From contig BOAU01000024.1 of the NCBI GenBank assembly GCA_026002025.1, forward strand, positions 1 to 24,701: a DNA stretch of 24,701 nucleotides, read 5' to 3'. Made by a program: the position numbers and the translations under genes. Shown here in pieces: positions 1 through 7,765 of this stretch. The notes under the pieces were generated by a model. It worked only from the letters and a program-made list of their open reading frames with translations. It made no database searches and was not told the origin of the DNA. Position 1 is the stretch's first letter; every line of letters begins with the position of its first letter. The DNA comes from Spirochaetia bacterium. GTDB lineage: Bacteria; Spirochaetota; Spirochaetia; Treponematales; Breznakiellaceae.

Positions 1-1568
1 GGATGGCGGTGGCGGTTATCGGGGACGGGGCCCTTACCGGGGGGACCGCCTACGAGGGCCTTTCCCACGCGGGGCAGCTGGGGCTTCCCTTGGTGGTGAT
101 CCTCAATGACAACAAGATGTCCATCGGCGCCAATGTGGGGGGGCTTTCAAAATATTTGAGCCGCCTTTCCATGAAGGCCCGGTACCAGAAATTCCGCCGA
201 ACCTTCGACGCCATGGCGAAAAAACTGCCCTTTATTGGGGATGTCTTCTTTGACTTAGTGGTCAGGATGAAGCGGGCGGTGAAGGCGGTTTTTTATACCG
301 ATAACTTTTTTGTGGATTTGGGTTTTGAGTACGTGGGGCCCATCGACGGGCATAACATCTCCGCCCTGATCCAGGTATTTGAGGATGTGCGGAAGCTGGG
401 CCGGCCGGTGGTGATCCATGTGATCACCCGGAAAGGCAAGGGCTACGGCTATGCGGAGGATGATCCCGGAACTTACCACGGGGTCGGCTCCTTTTCTGTC
501 GTCGGGGGGCTTAATGCAGGGCAGCAGCCGGCTGCGGTCTCCGCGGAACATTCAACGGAGATTTTCCGGCCGACCTTTACCGAAGCTTTTGGCGCCGCGA
601 TCCTTGAAGCGGCGCAGGGAGACGCAAGGGTGGCGGCCATTACCGCGGCCATGGAAAAGGGGACCGGGCTTAGTCCTTTCAAAAAAGCCCTTCCCGCACG
701 GTTTTTTGATGTGGGAATCGCCGAGGAACACGCCCTTATTTTTGCGGCAGGGCTCGCCGTCCAGGGGTTCAAGCCCGCGGCGGCCATCTATTCAACCTTT
801 ATCCAGCGGAGCATCGATCAGATCATCCACGATGTAAGCCTCCAGAACCTGCCGGTCATTTTGGCCCTGGACCGCGCGGGCTTTGTGGGGGATGACGGGG
901 AAACCCATCAGGGACTTTTTGACATTGCCCTGTTCCGGCCGGTCCCAAACATGACCATCCTTGCCCCCGCCGGGGAATCGGAACTGAGGCTCATGCTGAA
1001 CTGGGCTTTGGAACAGGGGCCCGATTTGGACCTTGGTCCGATAGCAATCCGTTATCCCAAGGGCCTCTGCCCCGGTGAAATTCCTGAATTTTCCCAGGTA
1101 CTGAAAAAGGGCCGGGGTGTGTGGATTCGCGGCGGTTTGGGGGCAAGTGGTGCAGTTGCACCGAAGGGCGCAACTGTGAGCGATTCGGCTAAGGCCGAAT
1201 CGCCGGTGTGTTTGGCCTTTACCGGCGGGCTCTATGGGGAGGCCTGTGCTGCGGCGGAACAGCTTGCCCGCCGCGGTATAGGGACGGACCTTTACAATCT
1301 CCGTTTTCTCAAACCCATTGATGAGAACTATCTGGCGGATATCATGAACCGCTACGAATTGACCGTCTTTATTGAAGAGGGCATCCGTTCAGGCGGTTTT
1401 GGGGAATACGCTGCGGAATTGGCCCTGAGGCGGGACTGCGTCGGCAAGGTGCTGGTTCTGGCTGCGCCGGAGCATTTTGTTTCCCTGGGAACCAGGGCGG
1501 AACTGATCCATATGAACGGCCTTGACGGGGAGGGGATCGCCGCCGGGGTGATCAAGGCGCTACGGTGA
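1..1568 (+). CDS. dxs: 1-deoxy-D-xylulose-5-phosphate synthase, 5' end outside window
   Basis: DXS condenses pyruvate and glyceraldehyde 3-phosphate to DXP, the first step of the MEP isoprenoid pathway, using thiamine diphosphate in the cytoplasm. The reading frame is open at the window edge, so the usual start, roughly 150 residues upstream by comparison with E. coli DXS, is missing. Counting from the first ATG at position 3, the thiamine-diphosphate motif GDGALTGG is at residues 7-14, and the conserved AEEHA stretch with the catalytic Glu is at about 240-244. The DRAGFVGDDGETHQG and IYSTFIQR blocks follow, with a transketolase C-terminal domain at the end. Between the pyrimidine-binding and C-terminal domains lies an extra segment (about residues 384-401) encoded by two tandem inverted repeats. 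The stop overlaps the folP GTG start, suggesting coupling. Confidence 0.96.
   Translation, partial: MAVAVIGDGALTGGTAYEGLSHAGQLGLPLVVILNDNKMSIGANVGGLSKYLSRLSMKARYQKFRRTFDAMAKKLPFIGDVFFDLVVRMKRAVKAVFYTDNFFVDLGFEYVGPIDGHNISALIQVFEDVRKLGRPVVIHVITRKGKGYGYAEDDPGTYHGVGSFSVVGGLNAGQQPAAVSAEHSTEIFRPTFTEAFGAAILEAAQGDARVAAITAAMEKGTGLSPFKKALPARFFDVGIAEEHALIFAAGLAVQGFKPAAAIYSTFIQRSIDQIIHDVSLQNLPVILALDRAGFVGDDGETHQGLFDIALFRPVPNMTILAPAGESELRLMLNWALEQGPDLDLGPIAIRYPKGLCPGEIPEFSQVLKKGRGVWIRGGLGASGAVAPKGATVSDSAKAESPVCLAFTGGLYGEACAAAEQLARRGIGTDLYNLRFLKPIDENYLADIMNRYELTVFIEEGIRSGGFGEYAAELALRRDCVGKVLVLAAPEHFVSLGTRAELIHMNGLDGEGIAAGVIKALR
1153..1203. repeat. Two tandem palindromes inserted in frame within dxs
   Basis: Arms CAGTTGC (1153-1159) and GCAACTG (1170-1176) form one 7-bp stem. 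Arms GCGATTCGGC (1180-1189) and GCCGAATCGC (1194-1203) form a perfect 10-bp stem with a 4-nt loop. Both lie in a stretch encoding a low-complexity Ala/Ser/Lys linker where DXS proteins are variable. The reading frame is kept. It looks like a small palindromic element tolerated in a coding region, but no second copy was recognised in the window. Confidence 0.6.
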
Positions 1569-2491
1569 CCGGTATAATGACGCCGGGCGCGACAGCGTCT
1601 TTTCAATCCTTCCTATCGGAAAGCGGCCCGCAGGGGCGCATGGAACTCCCCAGCGGGGCGAAGCTTGATTTTGGGACCGCTCTCCGGGCCGTTCCCCCGC
1701 TGGTCATGGGCATTGTCAACTGCAACGGGGATTCTTTTTTTTCCCCCAGCCGGGCCCGTGCAGAAGCGGCGGTTGAAAAGGCCCTGCAGCAGGTTGAGGA
1801 CGGGGCGGCGATCATCGACTTTGGGGGGGAATCCACCCGGCCCGGGGCGGACTATGTTTCCGCCGATGAGGAACTGGAACGGCTTATTCCCGTGATCGAG
1901 GCATTCAGGCGGCGATCCCCTGCGGCGGTGTCGGTGGATACCCGGAAGGCGGTGGTGGCCCGTGCCGGTCTGGAAGCAGGGGCCGATATTATCAACGATA
2001 TTTCCGCCCTGGAGGATGATCCTGAAATGGGCTCCCTCTGCGCGGAGAAAAAGGCCGCGGTGGTGCTGATGCATAAGAAGGGAGAGCCCCGGACCATGCA
2101 GCAGAACCCCCGCTACACCGATGTTGCCGCCGAAGTTGGGGCCTACCTTCTTGAGGCCGCCCGGAGGGCGGAGCGCCGGGGCATCTCCCATGACAAAATC
2201 ATCCTCGATCCGGGGATAGGTTTCGGCAAGGCTTTAGAGGATAACCTCACAATAATGAATCGTCTTGCGGAGATTTGCGGTTCCGGCTATCCTGTACTGG
2301 TGGGGCTTTCCCGGAAAACCTTTGTCGGGGAACTGACCGGCAGGGAAGCGCCGGACCGGCTTGCGGGAACCCTGGCTTCCAACGCCTTTTGTATCCTTAA
2401 GGGGGCGCGGATAGTCCGGGTCCATGATGTGCGGGAAACGGCCGACATGATAAAAGTACTTTTTGGCATAGCGCAGGCGCGGAAAGGATAA
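1565..2491 (+). CDS. folP: Dihydropteroate synthase
   Basis: FolP joins p-aminobenzoate to dihydropterin pyrophosphate in folate synthesis and is the sulfonamide target. The 308-residue ORF starts at a GTG overlapping the dxs stop; an ATG at 1577 is an alternative, and the first ~40 residues are longer than usual. Family blocks appear in order: MGIVNCNGDSFF (residues 48-59), DFGGESTRPGAD (85-96), SVDTRKAVVARAG, GADIINDIS, LMHKKGEPRTMQ, ILDPGIGFGK, VGLSRKTFVGELTG and the final RVHDV. The usual Asn-Val-Thr-Pro-Asp loop reads Asn-Cys-Asn-Gly-Asp, so Thr and Pro are absent while the Mg-binding Asn and the Asp remain. A T8 run lies in this loop (about 1735-1742). The gene sits in the dxs-folP-cdaA run with only a 9-nt gap to cdaA. 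Confidence 0.94.
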   Translation: MTGIMTPGATASFQSFLSESGPQGRMELPSGAKLDFGTALRAVPPLVMGIVNCNGDSFFSPSRARAEAAVEKALQQVEDGAAIIDFGGESTRPGADYVSADEELERLIPVIEAFRRRSPAAVSVDTRKAVVARAGLEAGADIINDISALEDDPEMGSLCAEKKAAVVLMHKKGEPRTMQQNPRYTDVAAEVGAYLLEAARRAERRGISHDKIILDPGIGFGKALEDNLTIMNRLAEICGSGYPVLVGLSRKTFVGELTGREAPDRLAGTLASNAFCILKGARIVRVHDVRETADMIKVLFGIAQARKG

Positions 2492-2500
2492 GAGCGGAAG

Positions 2501-3370
2501 GTGGAATGGTTTCAGCGGCTTTCTCATTTTTATGATCTCATCCGCCCGATCCTGGATGTGGCAATCCTTGCCTTTCTGCTCTATAAAGCCTACGATCTTT
2601 TGGTTAAGACCCAGGCGGTGCAGCTGGTAAAGGGGGCGGGTTTTCTTGCCCTGATCTACGGCATCGCCTTCCTTTTTAAACTTACCACCCTCCAATGGTT
2701 ATTGACCATGCTGGCCCCCGGACTTTTTATCGCCATCGCCATCGTTTTTCAGCCGGAACTGCGGAAGATCTTTATCCGCTTGGGCCAGGGGGACCTCTTC
2801 CGGCCGGACACCAAGCCCCGGATCGGCCAGCTCGAGGCTGTGGTCACTGCGGCGGAAATTCTTTCCCAGCAGAAGCGGGGGATGCTGGTGGTTTTTCCCC
2901 GGAAGATCACCGTTAAAAACATCATTGATACGGGTACCCGGCTGAACGCCGACATATCTTCCAGCCTTATCGTTGCGGTTTTTGAATTTGACGGCCCCCT
3001 CCACGACGGGGCCATGATCATACAGAACAGCAGGATTGTTGCGGCGGGGTGTTTTTTGCCCCTTTCGGAACAGCAGGATATCCGCAAGAGTTTTGGTACC
3101 CGGCACCGGGCTGCCCTGGGGATGTCGGAGCAGTCAGATGCGGTGGTCCTGGTGGTTTCCGAGGAAACCGGGGCCATTTCCCTGGCCTACGAGTCCAAAC
3201 TCTACTACGATCTTTCCCCCCTGGAGATAACCCGGAAGCTCAAGGAACTGCTTGACCGGGGTGGACGGCGGGAGGCCGCCCAGCCGGATATTGTTCTGGA
3301 GACATCGACGCCGATGCCGGCGCCTTCCCCGGAAGCGAAGCCTTCTTTGCCCGTAAAGGAGGAAGCCTAG
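2501..3370 (+). CDS. cdaA: Membrane diadenylate cyclase CdaA (DacA)
   Basis: CdaA makes the second messenger c-di-AMP from two ATP. The protein (289 residues) has three predicted N-terminal membrane helices (about residues 15-33, 37-58 and 66-84), then a DAC domain with the DGA motif at 169-171 (context GPLHDGAMII) and the RHR motif at 201-203. This order is diagnostic for CdaA rather than DisA or CdaS. The tail after residue 255 is low in complexity (Pro, Ala, Ser, Glu). The start is GTG; no better in-frame start fits the membrane helices. The next gene is its usual partner, a YbbR-domain protein, as in many Firmicutes where CdaA-CdaR (and GlmM) are clustered; glmM is not present here. Confidence 0.95.
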   Translation: MEWFQRLSHFYDLIRPILDVAILAFLLYKAYDLLVKTQAVQLVKGAGFLALIYGIAFLFKLTTLQWLLTMLAPGLFIAIAIVFQPELRKIFIRLGQGDLFRPDTKPRIGQLEAVVTAAEILSQQKRGMLVVFPRKITVKNIIDTGTRLNADISSSLIVAVFEFDGPLHDGAMIIQNSRIVAAGCFLPLSEQQDIRKSFGTRHRAALGMSEQSDAVVLVVSEETGAISLAYESKLYYDLSPLEITRKLKELLDRGGRREAAQPDIVLETSTPMPAPSPEAKPSLPVKEEA

Positions 3371-3371
3371 G

Positions 3372-4355
3372 ATGGCCTGGCTTAACCCGCAAAAAATAAT
3401 AGCCAAAGCCGCCGAGAACTGGCTGGTCAAGGTGATTTCCATTGCCCTGGCGATAATCCTCTTTGTCTTTCACCGGATGAGTACCCTGGAATCCCGGTTT
3501 TTTTCGGTGCCCCTGCGGGTGGAGCATAACGCAAGCCTTATCCCCGCAAGCCCCTATACCCGGATGATCCGGGTGAGCCTGCGGGGGGACGCCAACAGTA
3601 TTTATCCTATTCTGGATGATGATATCGAAGCGTATATTGATCTGCGGAACTATGAAACCGAAGGCCTGTACCACACACCGGTACAGATCCGCAAGAAAGG
3701 CACCGCCCTGGGGGTGGAGCCCCTGGAAATAACGGCGGACCCCATGGAAATTTCCCTGGAACTGGATCGCCGGATGAGCAAGTATCTGCCCCTGACCGCG
3801 AGCCTCCGGGGGAGTGTGGAAGAGGGCTACGATCTGGCATCCCAGACCCTTACCCCGAATCAGGTGACGGTGGACGGCCCCCTGCGGCTTCTGGCGAATA
3901 TTACGGAACTCTATACCGAAGAAATTGATCTTGACGGCAGGAATGCGGACTTTTCCGTGATGGTGAATATCCTCAACCGGGACCCCCTGCTGGTGATCCG
4001 GGGAAACGGGAGGACCGAATTCCGGGGCTTTGTTCAGAGCCGGGTTTCGGTGCGGAACTTTATGGGCATAGCCATCACCGTTCAGGGCCTTGATCCGCAG
4101 TTTGCCGCGGAACCGGATGTCAAGCTGGGGAGTATCCGCGCCGAAGGCAGCCAGAAGGAACTGGACGCCTTTGTGCCCCCTGCTTCCTTCCTCAGCGTGG
4201 ATGCTTCCGCAATTGAAATGCCCGGAACCTATACACTGCCCCTTGATGTAACCCTTCCCGAAGGGTTGAACCTGGTACGCTTGGACCCCTTTGAGGTTTC
4301 CGTGACCGTCACCTTTGATAAGGGCGTCGATCCTATCGGTGGGAGCTATGAATGA
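3372..4355 (+). CDS. ybbR: YbbR-domain protein, CdaR-like partner of CdaA
   Basis: The 327-residue protein has one N-terminal membrane anchor (about residues 18-36) followed by an extracytoplasmic region of beta-rich repeats of the YbbR type; segments such as PLTASLRG...VTVDGP and the later repeat IRAEGSQKEL...VDASAIEMPGTY support this. In Firmicutes, CdaR binds and modulates CdaA. The gene starts one base after the cdaA stop, with a strong Shine-Dalgarno (AAGGAGGAA, about 3356-3364) inside the end of cdaA, which implies stoichiometric co-expression. A regulatory role here is inferred from family and position. The stop overlaps the acpS start in an ATGA. Confidence 0.88.
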   Translation: MAWLNPQKIIAKAAENWLVKVISIALAIILFVFHRMSTLESRFFSVPLRVEHNASLIPASPYTRMIRVSLRGDANSIYPILDDDIEAYIDLRNYETEGLYHTPVQIRKKGTALGVEPLEITADPMEISLELDRRMSKYLPLTASLRGSVEEGYDLASQTLTPNQVTVDGPLRLLANITELYTEEIDLDGRNADFSVMVNILNRDPLLVIRGNGRTEFRGFVQSRVSVRNFMGIAITVQGLDPQFAAEPDVKLGSIRAEGSQKELDAFVPPASFLSVDASAIEMPGTYTLPLDVTLPEGLNLVRLDPFEVSVTVTFDKGVDPIGGSYE

Positions 4356-4726
4356 TTGTCGGCATCGGGGTTGACGTGGTCCATGTGCTCAGGCTGGAAC
4401 GGTGGCAGAGCATACCGGGGCTCCTGGAGCGGTATTTCCATGCGGACGAACTTGTTGCGGTGCGCGCCAAGGGGAGCGGGGCGGTTTTATCCCTGGCGGC
4501 CCGGTTTGCCGCCAAGGAAGCCTTTGGCAAAGCCCTGGGGACGGGGCTTGCGGGGATCGAGTTAAAGGATATCATGGTGGTAAATCAGCATAATGGGCGG
4601 CCGACCATAGAGGTCTTCAATACCGCCCGGGATGCGCTGCTCCGGAGCGGAGCCGACCGGATGCATATTTCCCTGACCCATGAGCGGGATAACGCCATCG
4701 CCATGGTGGTGTTGGAGGCAACATGA
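4352..4726 (+). CDS. acpS: Holo-[acyl-carrier-protein] synthase
   Basis: AcpS transfers 4'-phosphopantetheine from CoA to apo-ACP, activating fatty-acid synthesis. The 124-residue length is typical. The N-terminal IVGIGVDVV includes the Mg-binding Asp8, and RFAAKEAFGKALGTG (residues 51-65) includes the second metal ligand Glu56 and the CoA-binding Lys. The C-terminal HISLTHERDNAIAMVVLE strand is also typical. The start overlaps the ybbR stop (ATGA) and the stop overlaps the next start (ATGA), so translation is probably coupled in both directions. Confidence 0.96.
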   Translation: MIVGIGVDVVHVLRLERWQSIPGLLERYFHADELVAVRAKGSGAVLSLAARFAAKEAFGKALGTGLAGIELKDIMVVNQHNGRPTIEVFNTARDALLRSGADRMHISLTHERDNAIAMVVLEAT

Positions 4727-5583
4727 GCGGTGATGAAAAGGAACTAAGGGTTTCCTTTTTTTCCAAAAAAGAATATACCTGCCCGGTATGCGATGCCGCC
4801 TTCCGCAAGGAAGAGCTTCATTCCGGGAGTGGACGGCTCATTGCCGGCGAACTCACCGAGGAACTCCACCGCCTCTACGAGCCTTCCGCCAAATACGGCG
4901 AGCTTTATCCCCTGGTCTATCAGGCCACGGTCTGCCCCGAGTGCTGGTTTGCTTCAATGGACTCAGATTTTTCCGAGCTTCCCGCCAAGAACCACGGCCT
5001 GGTCTGGAACCACCGGGAACAGCGGGTCAGCGACACGGAACTTATCTTCCCGGGTATTGATTTTCACAAGCCCCGGGGCCTTGCGGAGGGGGCCGCTTCC
5101 CTTTATCTGGCGCTCCGGTGTTATGACTATTATGATCCGGATGTTTCTCCCACCTTCAAGCAGGGCCTTGCGGCGCTGCGGGCTGCCTGGCTTCTGGATG
5201 AGATGGAAAAGAAAATCCCCAATCAGCATTACGATTGGCTTGGCGTCCTGTTCAGGCGGAAGGCCCAGTTTTTGTATAATGAAACCATCAGCCGGGAACA
5301 GAGCGGCAAGGAAACCCTTTCAGGGATTAAGAATTTCGGGCCCGACACGGACAAGAACTATGCCTACGAGGGGGTGCTTTACCTTGCCGCCTACCTCCGT
5401 TACAAATACGGCCCATCCGGTGATCCTGAACAGCGGAAATTTTCCCTGGAAGACGCCCGTCGGACCATTGCCAGGATCTTCGGCATGGGAAAAGTGTCCA
5501 AGGGCAAGCCCGGCCCCTTCATGGAACACGCCCGGCAAATTTACGACGCCATCAATAAAGAACTGAATGAGTCCGTCCTCTGA
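4723..5583 (+). CDS. DUF2225 family protein of unknown function
   Basis: A 286-residue cytoplasmic protein with an N-terminal zinc-ribbon-like region: Cys-Pro-Val-Cys at about residues 20-23 and Cys-Pro-Glu-Cys at about 71-74. The remainder is helical and rich in Tyr, Leu and Ala with a TPR-like appearance (KQGLAALRAAWLLDEMEKK and YEGVLYLAAYLRYKYG). This pattern matches DUF2225, common in spirochetes and clostridia and without an established function that I know of. An SD (GGAGG, about 4714-4718) lies inside acpS. The last 17 bases overlap the likely truA start. No signal peptide or membrane segment is visible. Confidence 0.8.
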   Translation: MSGDEKELRVSFFSKKEYTCPVCDAAFRKEELHSGSGRLIAGELTEELHRLYEPSAKYGELYPLVYQATVCPECWFASMDSDFSELPAKNHGLVWNHREQRVSDTELIFPGIDFHKPRGLAEGAASLYLALRCYDYYDPDVSPTFKQGLAALRAAWLLDEMEKKIPNQHYDWLGVLFRRKAQFLYNETISREQSGKETLSGIKNFGPDTDKNYAYEGVLYLAAYLRYKYGPSGDPEQRKFSLEDARRTIARIFGMGKVSKGKPGPFMEHARQIYDAINKELNESVL

Positions 5584-6354
5584 TCCCGCCTTTATCAGAA
5601 ATATCAAATTGTTGATTGCCTATGACGGTACTGATTTTCCGGTTGGCAGCGTCAGGACGGTCGGCGGACAGTGCAGGGGACCATTGAAACGGCTCTGGAA
5701 AAGATCCATGCGGACCTTCGGCCCGCTAAGGAAAAGGTGAACCTCTGCGGTTCGGGCCGGACCGATGCCGGTGTCCATGCGGCAGGACAGGCCGCCAATT
5801 TTTATACCACGATCCGCAGTATTCCCGCGGATCGTTTTGTACCCGCCCTGAACGGCATCCTGCCCCCGGATGTGCGCATCCTTGAAGCAACGGAAACCCT
5901 GCCGGATTTCCACGCCCGCTTTGACGCCAAAATGCGGACCTACCGCTATCAGATCATCTGCGGCCGCCACGCCTTGCCCCACGAGGGCCGTTACGCGCTC
6001 CAGCTCTGGCGTTATCCCCGGCTTGATGTGCTCAACGAATACGGGCGGCTCCTTTTGGGGGAGCGGGACTGCTCCCTTTTCGCAAGTCCCCAGGATTCCA
6101 GCAAATCCCGGAGCCGCTATATTTCACAGGCCCATTTTTTTATCCAGGGTGAAACGCTGATCTTTGAGATCAGCGCCAATGCTTTTTTGTGGAAGATGGT
6201 CCGCTCGGTTTTGGGGACCCTGCTGTACTATGAGGAGCGGGGCATTCCCGCAGAAAAACTAAAGGCAGCCATTGATTCCGGGGATCGCCATCTCGCGGGG
6301 CCCACCACCCCGGCCCAGGGACTTTTTTTGTGGAAGGTTGATTATTACCGCTGA
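5567..6354 (+). CDS. truA: tRNA pseudouridine(38-40) synthase TruA, interrupted by an apparent frameshift
   Basis: TruA makes pseudouridine at positions 38-40 of the tRNA anticodon arm. The main frame (through the stop at 6354) has the catalytic GRTDAGVHA motif and the C-terminal AFLWKMVRSVLGTLL region. The conserved N-terminus is split. From the ATG at 5567 the frame reads IKLLIAYDGTDF up to about 5638; the continuation GWQRQDGRRTVQGT lies in the -1 frame from about 5638. In that second frame a TGA sits at 5632-5634. One extra T in the T4 run at 5635-5638 would restore YDGTDF-S-GWQRQ, the canonical family sequence. The GTG at 5671 encodes the Val of TVQGT and is unlikely to be a real start. 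This is a one-base deletion, an assembly error or, less likely, recoding; no classic slippery heptamer is present. Confidence 0.88.
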
Positions 6355-6364
6355 TAGTTGAGCC

Positions 6365-6473
6365 GGTTTCAAAATAGAAATTAATTAACCACGAACCACA
6401 CGAACCACACCAAAAAGATCATTTAGTTCGTGTTTTTCGTGTAGTTCGTGGTTAAATTCTTAATTTTGGAACC
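6365..6473. repeat. Long imperfect palindrome between convergent truA and methyltransferase genes
   Basis: The left arm contains AACCACG, AACCACACG and AACCACACC head to tail (6387-6411). The right arm (6426-6453) is their imperfect reverse complement. Outer ends GGTTTCAAAAT (6365-6375) and ATTTTGGAACC (6463-6473) also pair, with one mismatch, and the right outer end overlaps the stop codon of the methyltransferase gene. The structure could act as a bidirectional terminator for the two convergent genes. It may be an inserted palindromic repeat element. Confidence 0.7.
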
Positions 6474-7269
6474 GTCTCGTAAACCGCGCCACATACATCG
6501 GCCCCATGCCATTACAGACATCGGGAAGGACGATCCTGCCGTATTCGGTTTTTTCACCTTCGGTAAAATCCGGTTCATCAAGAATTACCGCATCACCGTA
6601 TTTCTTGAAAAGCCGCGCGGCCACGGCGTCGTTTTCTTCCGGGGAGAGGGCGCAGGTGGCGTAGACCAGGGAGCCCTTGCTTTTGAGCAGCAGAAAGGCC
6701 GATGACAAAAGGGCCCACTGCCGTCTGGCAAGGAAGCGGGGCCGGGCAGGGGTCCATTCCGCCAGGTATTTTTCGTTCTGGATCACATGGCGTTCGCTGG
6801 AACAGGGGGCGTCTAAAAGAACGGCGCTGAACCGGCCCTGTTCGCTTTTCCGGCCCCCCTGGGCCGCCGCGTCGAAGCCGGAAACCGTTACCCGTGTCCG
6901 TTTTTCCTTTTCCAGGTGGGTGTCCAGCACATCCGCAAGCCGCCTGCGCCGTTCCGCGGAAAGTTCGTTGGCCAGGAGCCGCATGCCATCGGGCATTGTC
7001 GAAGCGATTACCAGGGTCTTGCCCCCCGGCGCCGCACAGGCGTCCAGGATTTCAGTGCCGGCGTCCTCATCATCCCCTGTGTCAGGGTTGGCGCCGGGAA
7101 GCCTCAGGGACTTGGCCGCCAGCACCGAGGCATAGTCCAGCATATAGGGCCTGGCGAGGCCCGCCGCATAGGGAAGGGGCGCGGAAGGCTGCAGCAGGCT
7201 TTCCCGCAGGCAAGCCCAGCGTTCGCCGTAGATGCCGCGGTAATAAGCTTCAAATTCAGTATTAACCAA
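6460..7269 (-). CDS. RNA (cytosine-5) methyltransferase, NOL1/NOP2/Sun (RsmB/RsmF) family
   Basis: A SAM-dependent m5C RNA methyltransferase of 269 residues with only the catalytic core and a short N-terminus; the extra RNA-binding domains of RsmB or RsmF are absent. Motif I DACAAPGGKT is at residues 76-85, motif IV DAPCSSERH at 153-161 (Cys156), and motif VI ATCALSPEEND at 204-214 with the presumed nucleophile Cys206. Both cysteines of the two-cysteine mechanism are present. The substrate (rRNA or tRNA) cannot be told from sequence. The start is TTG at 7269, 7 bases after the upstream metalloregulator stop; no ATG or GTG lies in frame before the conserved core, and the SD is weak. It is probably co-transcribed with the regulator. 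Confidence 0.88.
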   Translation of the reverse strand: MVNTEFEAYYRGIYGERWACLRESLLQPSAPLPYAAGLARPYMLDYASVLAAKSLRLPGANPDTGDDEDAGTEILDACAAPGGKTLVIASTMPDGMRLLANELSAERRRRLADVLDTHLEKEKRTRVTVSGFDAAAQGGRKSEQGRFSAVLLDAPCSSERHVIQNEKYLAEWTPARPRFLARRQWALLSSAFLLLKSKGSLVYATCALSPEENDAVAARLFKKYGDAVILDEPDFTEGEKTEYGRIVLPDVCNGMGPMYVARFTRRFQN

Positions 7270-7276
7270 GATGGGA

Positions 7277-7636
7277 TTACTTTTTCTTTGTGAGGGCTTT
7301 CATTTTTTTGAGGGTTTCTTCGGAAAGAAGATGTTCCATCTTGCAGGCGTCCTTTTCCGCGGTTTCGGCGCCGACCCCCACGATATCCTGCAAAAAACGG
7401 GTCAAAAAGCTGTGCCGGTCCCGGATTTCCGCTGCCTGGGCTGCCCCTGCCGGGGTAAGGCGTACCGTCCGGTAGCGCTCATGCTCAATCAGCCCCTGTT
7501 CTTCCAGAACCTTGAGGGCGGTAAGCACCGAAGGTTTGCTCACTTTCAGCCGGGAAGCAATATCCGTTACCCGGACTTCACCCTCATCGCTGAGAAAACT
7601 GACCATTTCAAGATAATCTTCCAGAGACTGGGTCAT
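7277..7636 (-). CDS. DtxR/MntR-family metal-dependent transcriptional regulator
   Basis: A 119-residue regulator with a winged helix-turn-helix (about residues 20-60; VTDIASRLKVSKPSVLTALK) and a metal-binding dimerisation domain. It has no SH3-like third domain, as in MntR. Candidate metal ligands by alignment to MntR/DtxR are Asp7, Glu10, His75, Cys98, Glu101 and His102 (SLEDYLE, RDRH, DACKMEH). Cys98 occupies the position that is Glu99 in B. subtilis MntR and Cys102 in DtxR, so the metal (Mn, Fe or Zn) is not predictable here. No transporter is adjacent, so its targets are elsewhere. The start ATG is directly followed by the conserved SLEDYLE. Confidence 0.9.
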   Translation of the reverse strand: MTQSLEDYLEMVSFLSDEGEVRVTDIASRLKVSKPSVLTALKVLEEQGLIEHERYRTVRLTPAGAAQAAEIRDRHSFLTRFLQDIVGVGAETAEKDACKMEHLLSEETLKKMKALTKKK

Positions 7637-7683
7637 ATTCTATCTATTTTGGGATAATTTGAGCGAAAAGTCAACGAAAACCA

Positions 7684-7765
7684 AACCACAGACCTCACAG
7701 ACAACACGGACTTTTGTTTTGAAATTTCATTCTTTTGTCCGTGAGGGTCTGTGTGGTCTGTGGTT
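7684..7765. repeat. Long imperfect hairpin with CACAGAC-type internal repeats
   Basis: The left arm at 7684-7711 begins AACCACAGACCTCACAGAC and ends ACACGGAC. The right arm at 7737-7765 reads as its near reverse complement. The loop is about 25 bases and T-rich. On the minus strand it lies just after the RRM gene, so it could terminate that transcript before the metalloregulator gene. It has the same architecture as the palindrome at 6365-6473 but different repeat words. Confidence 0.65.

Noticed and set aside
5671..6354. GTG at 5671 as the true truA start
   Set aside because: The conserved GWQRQ region lies directly upstream in the same frame and YDGTDF lies one base out of frame, so the GTG is an internal Val codon.
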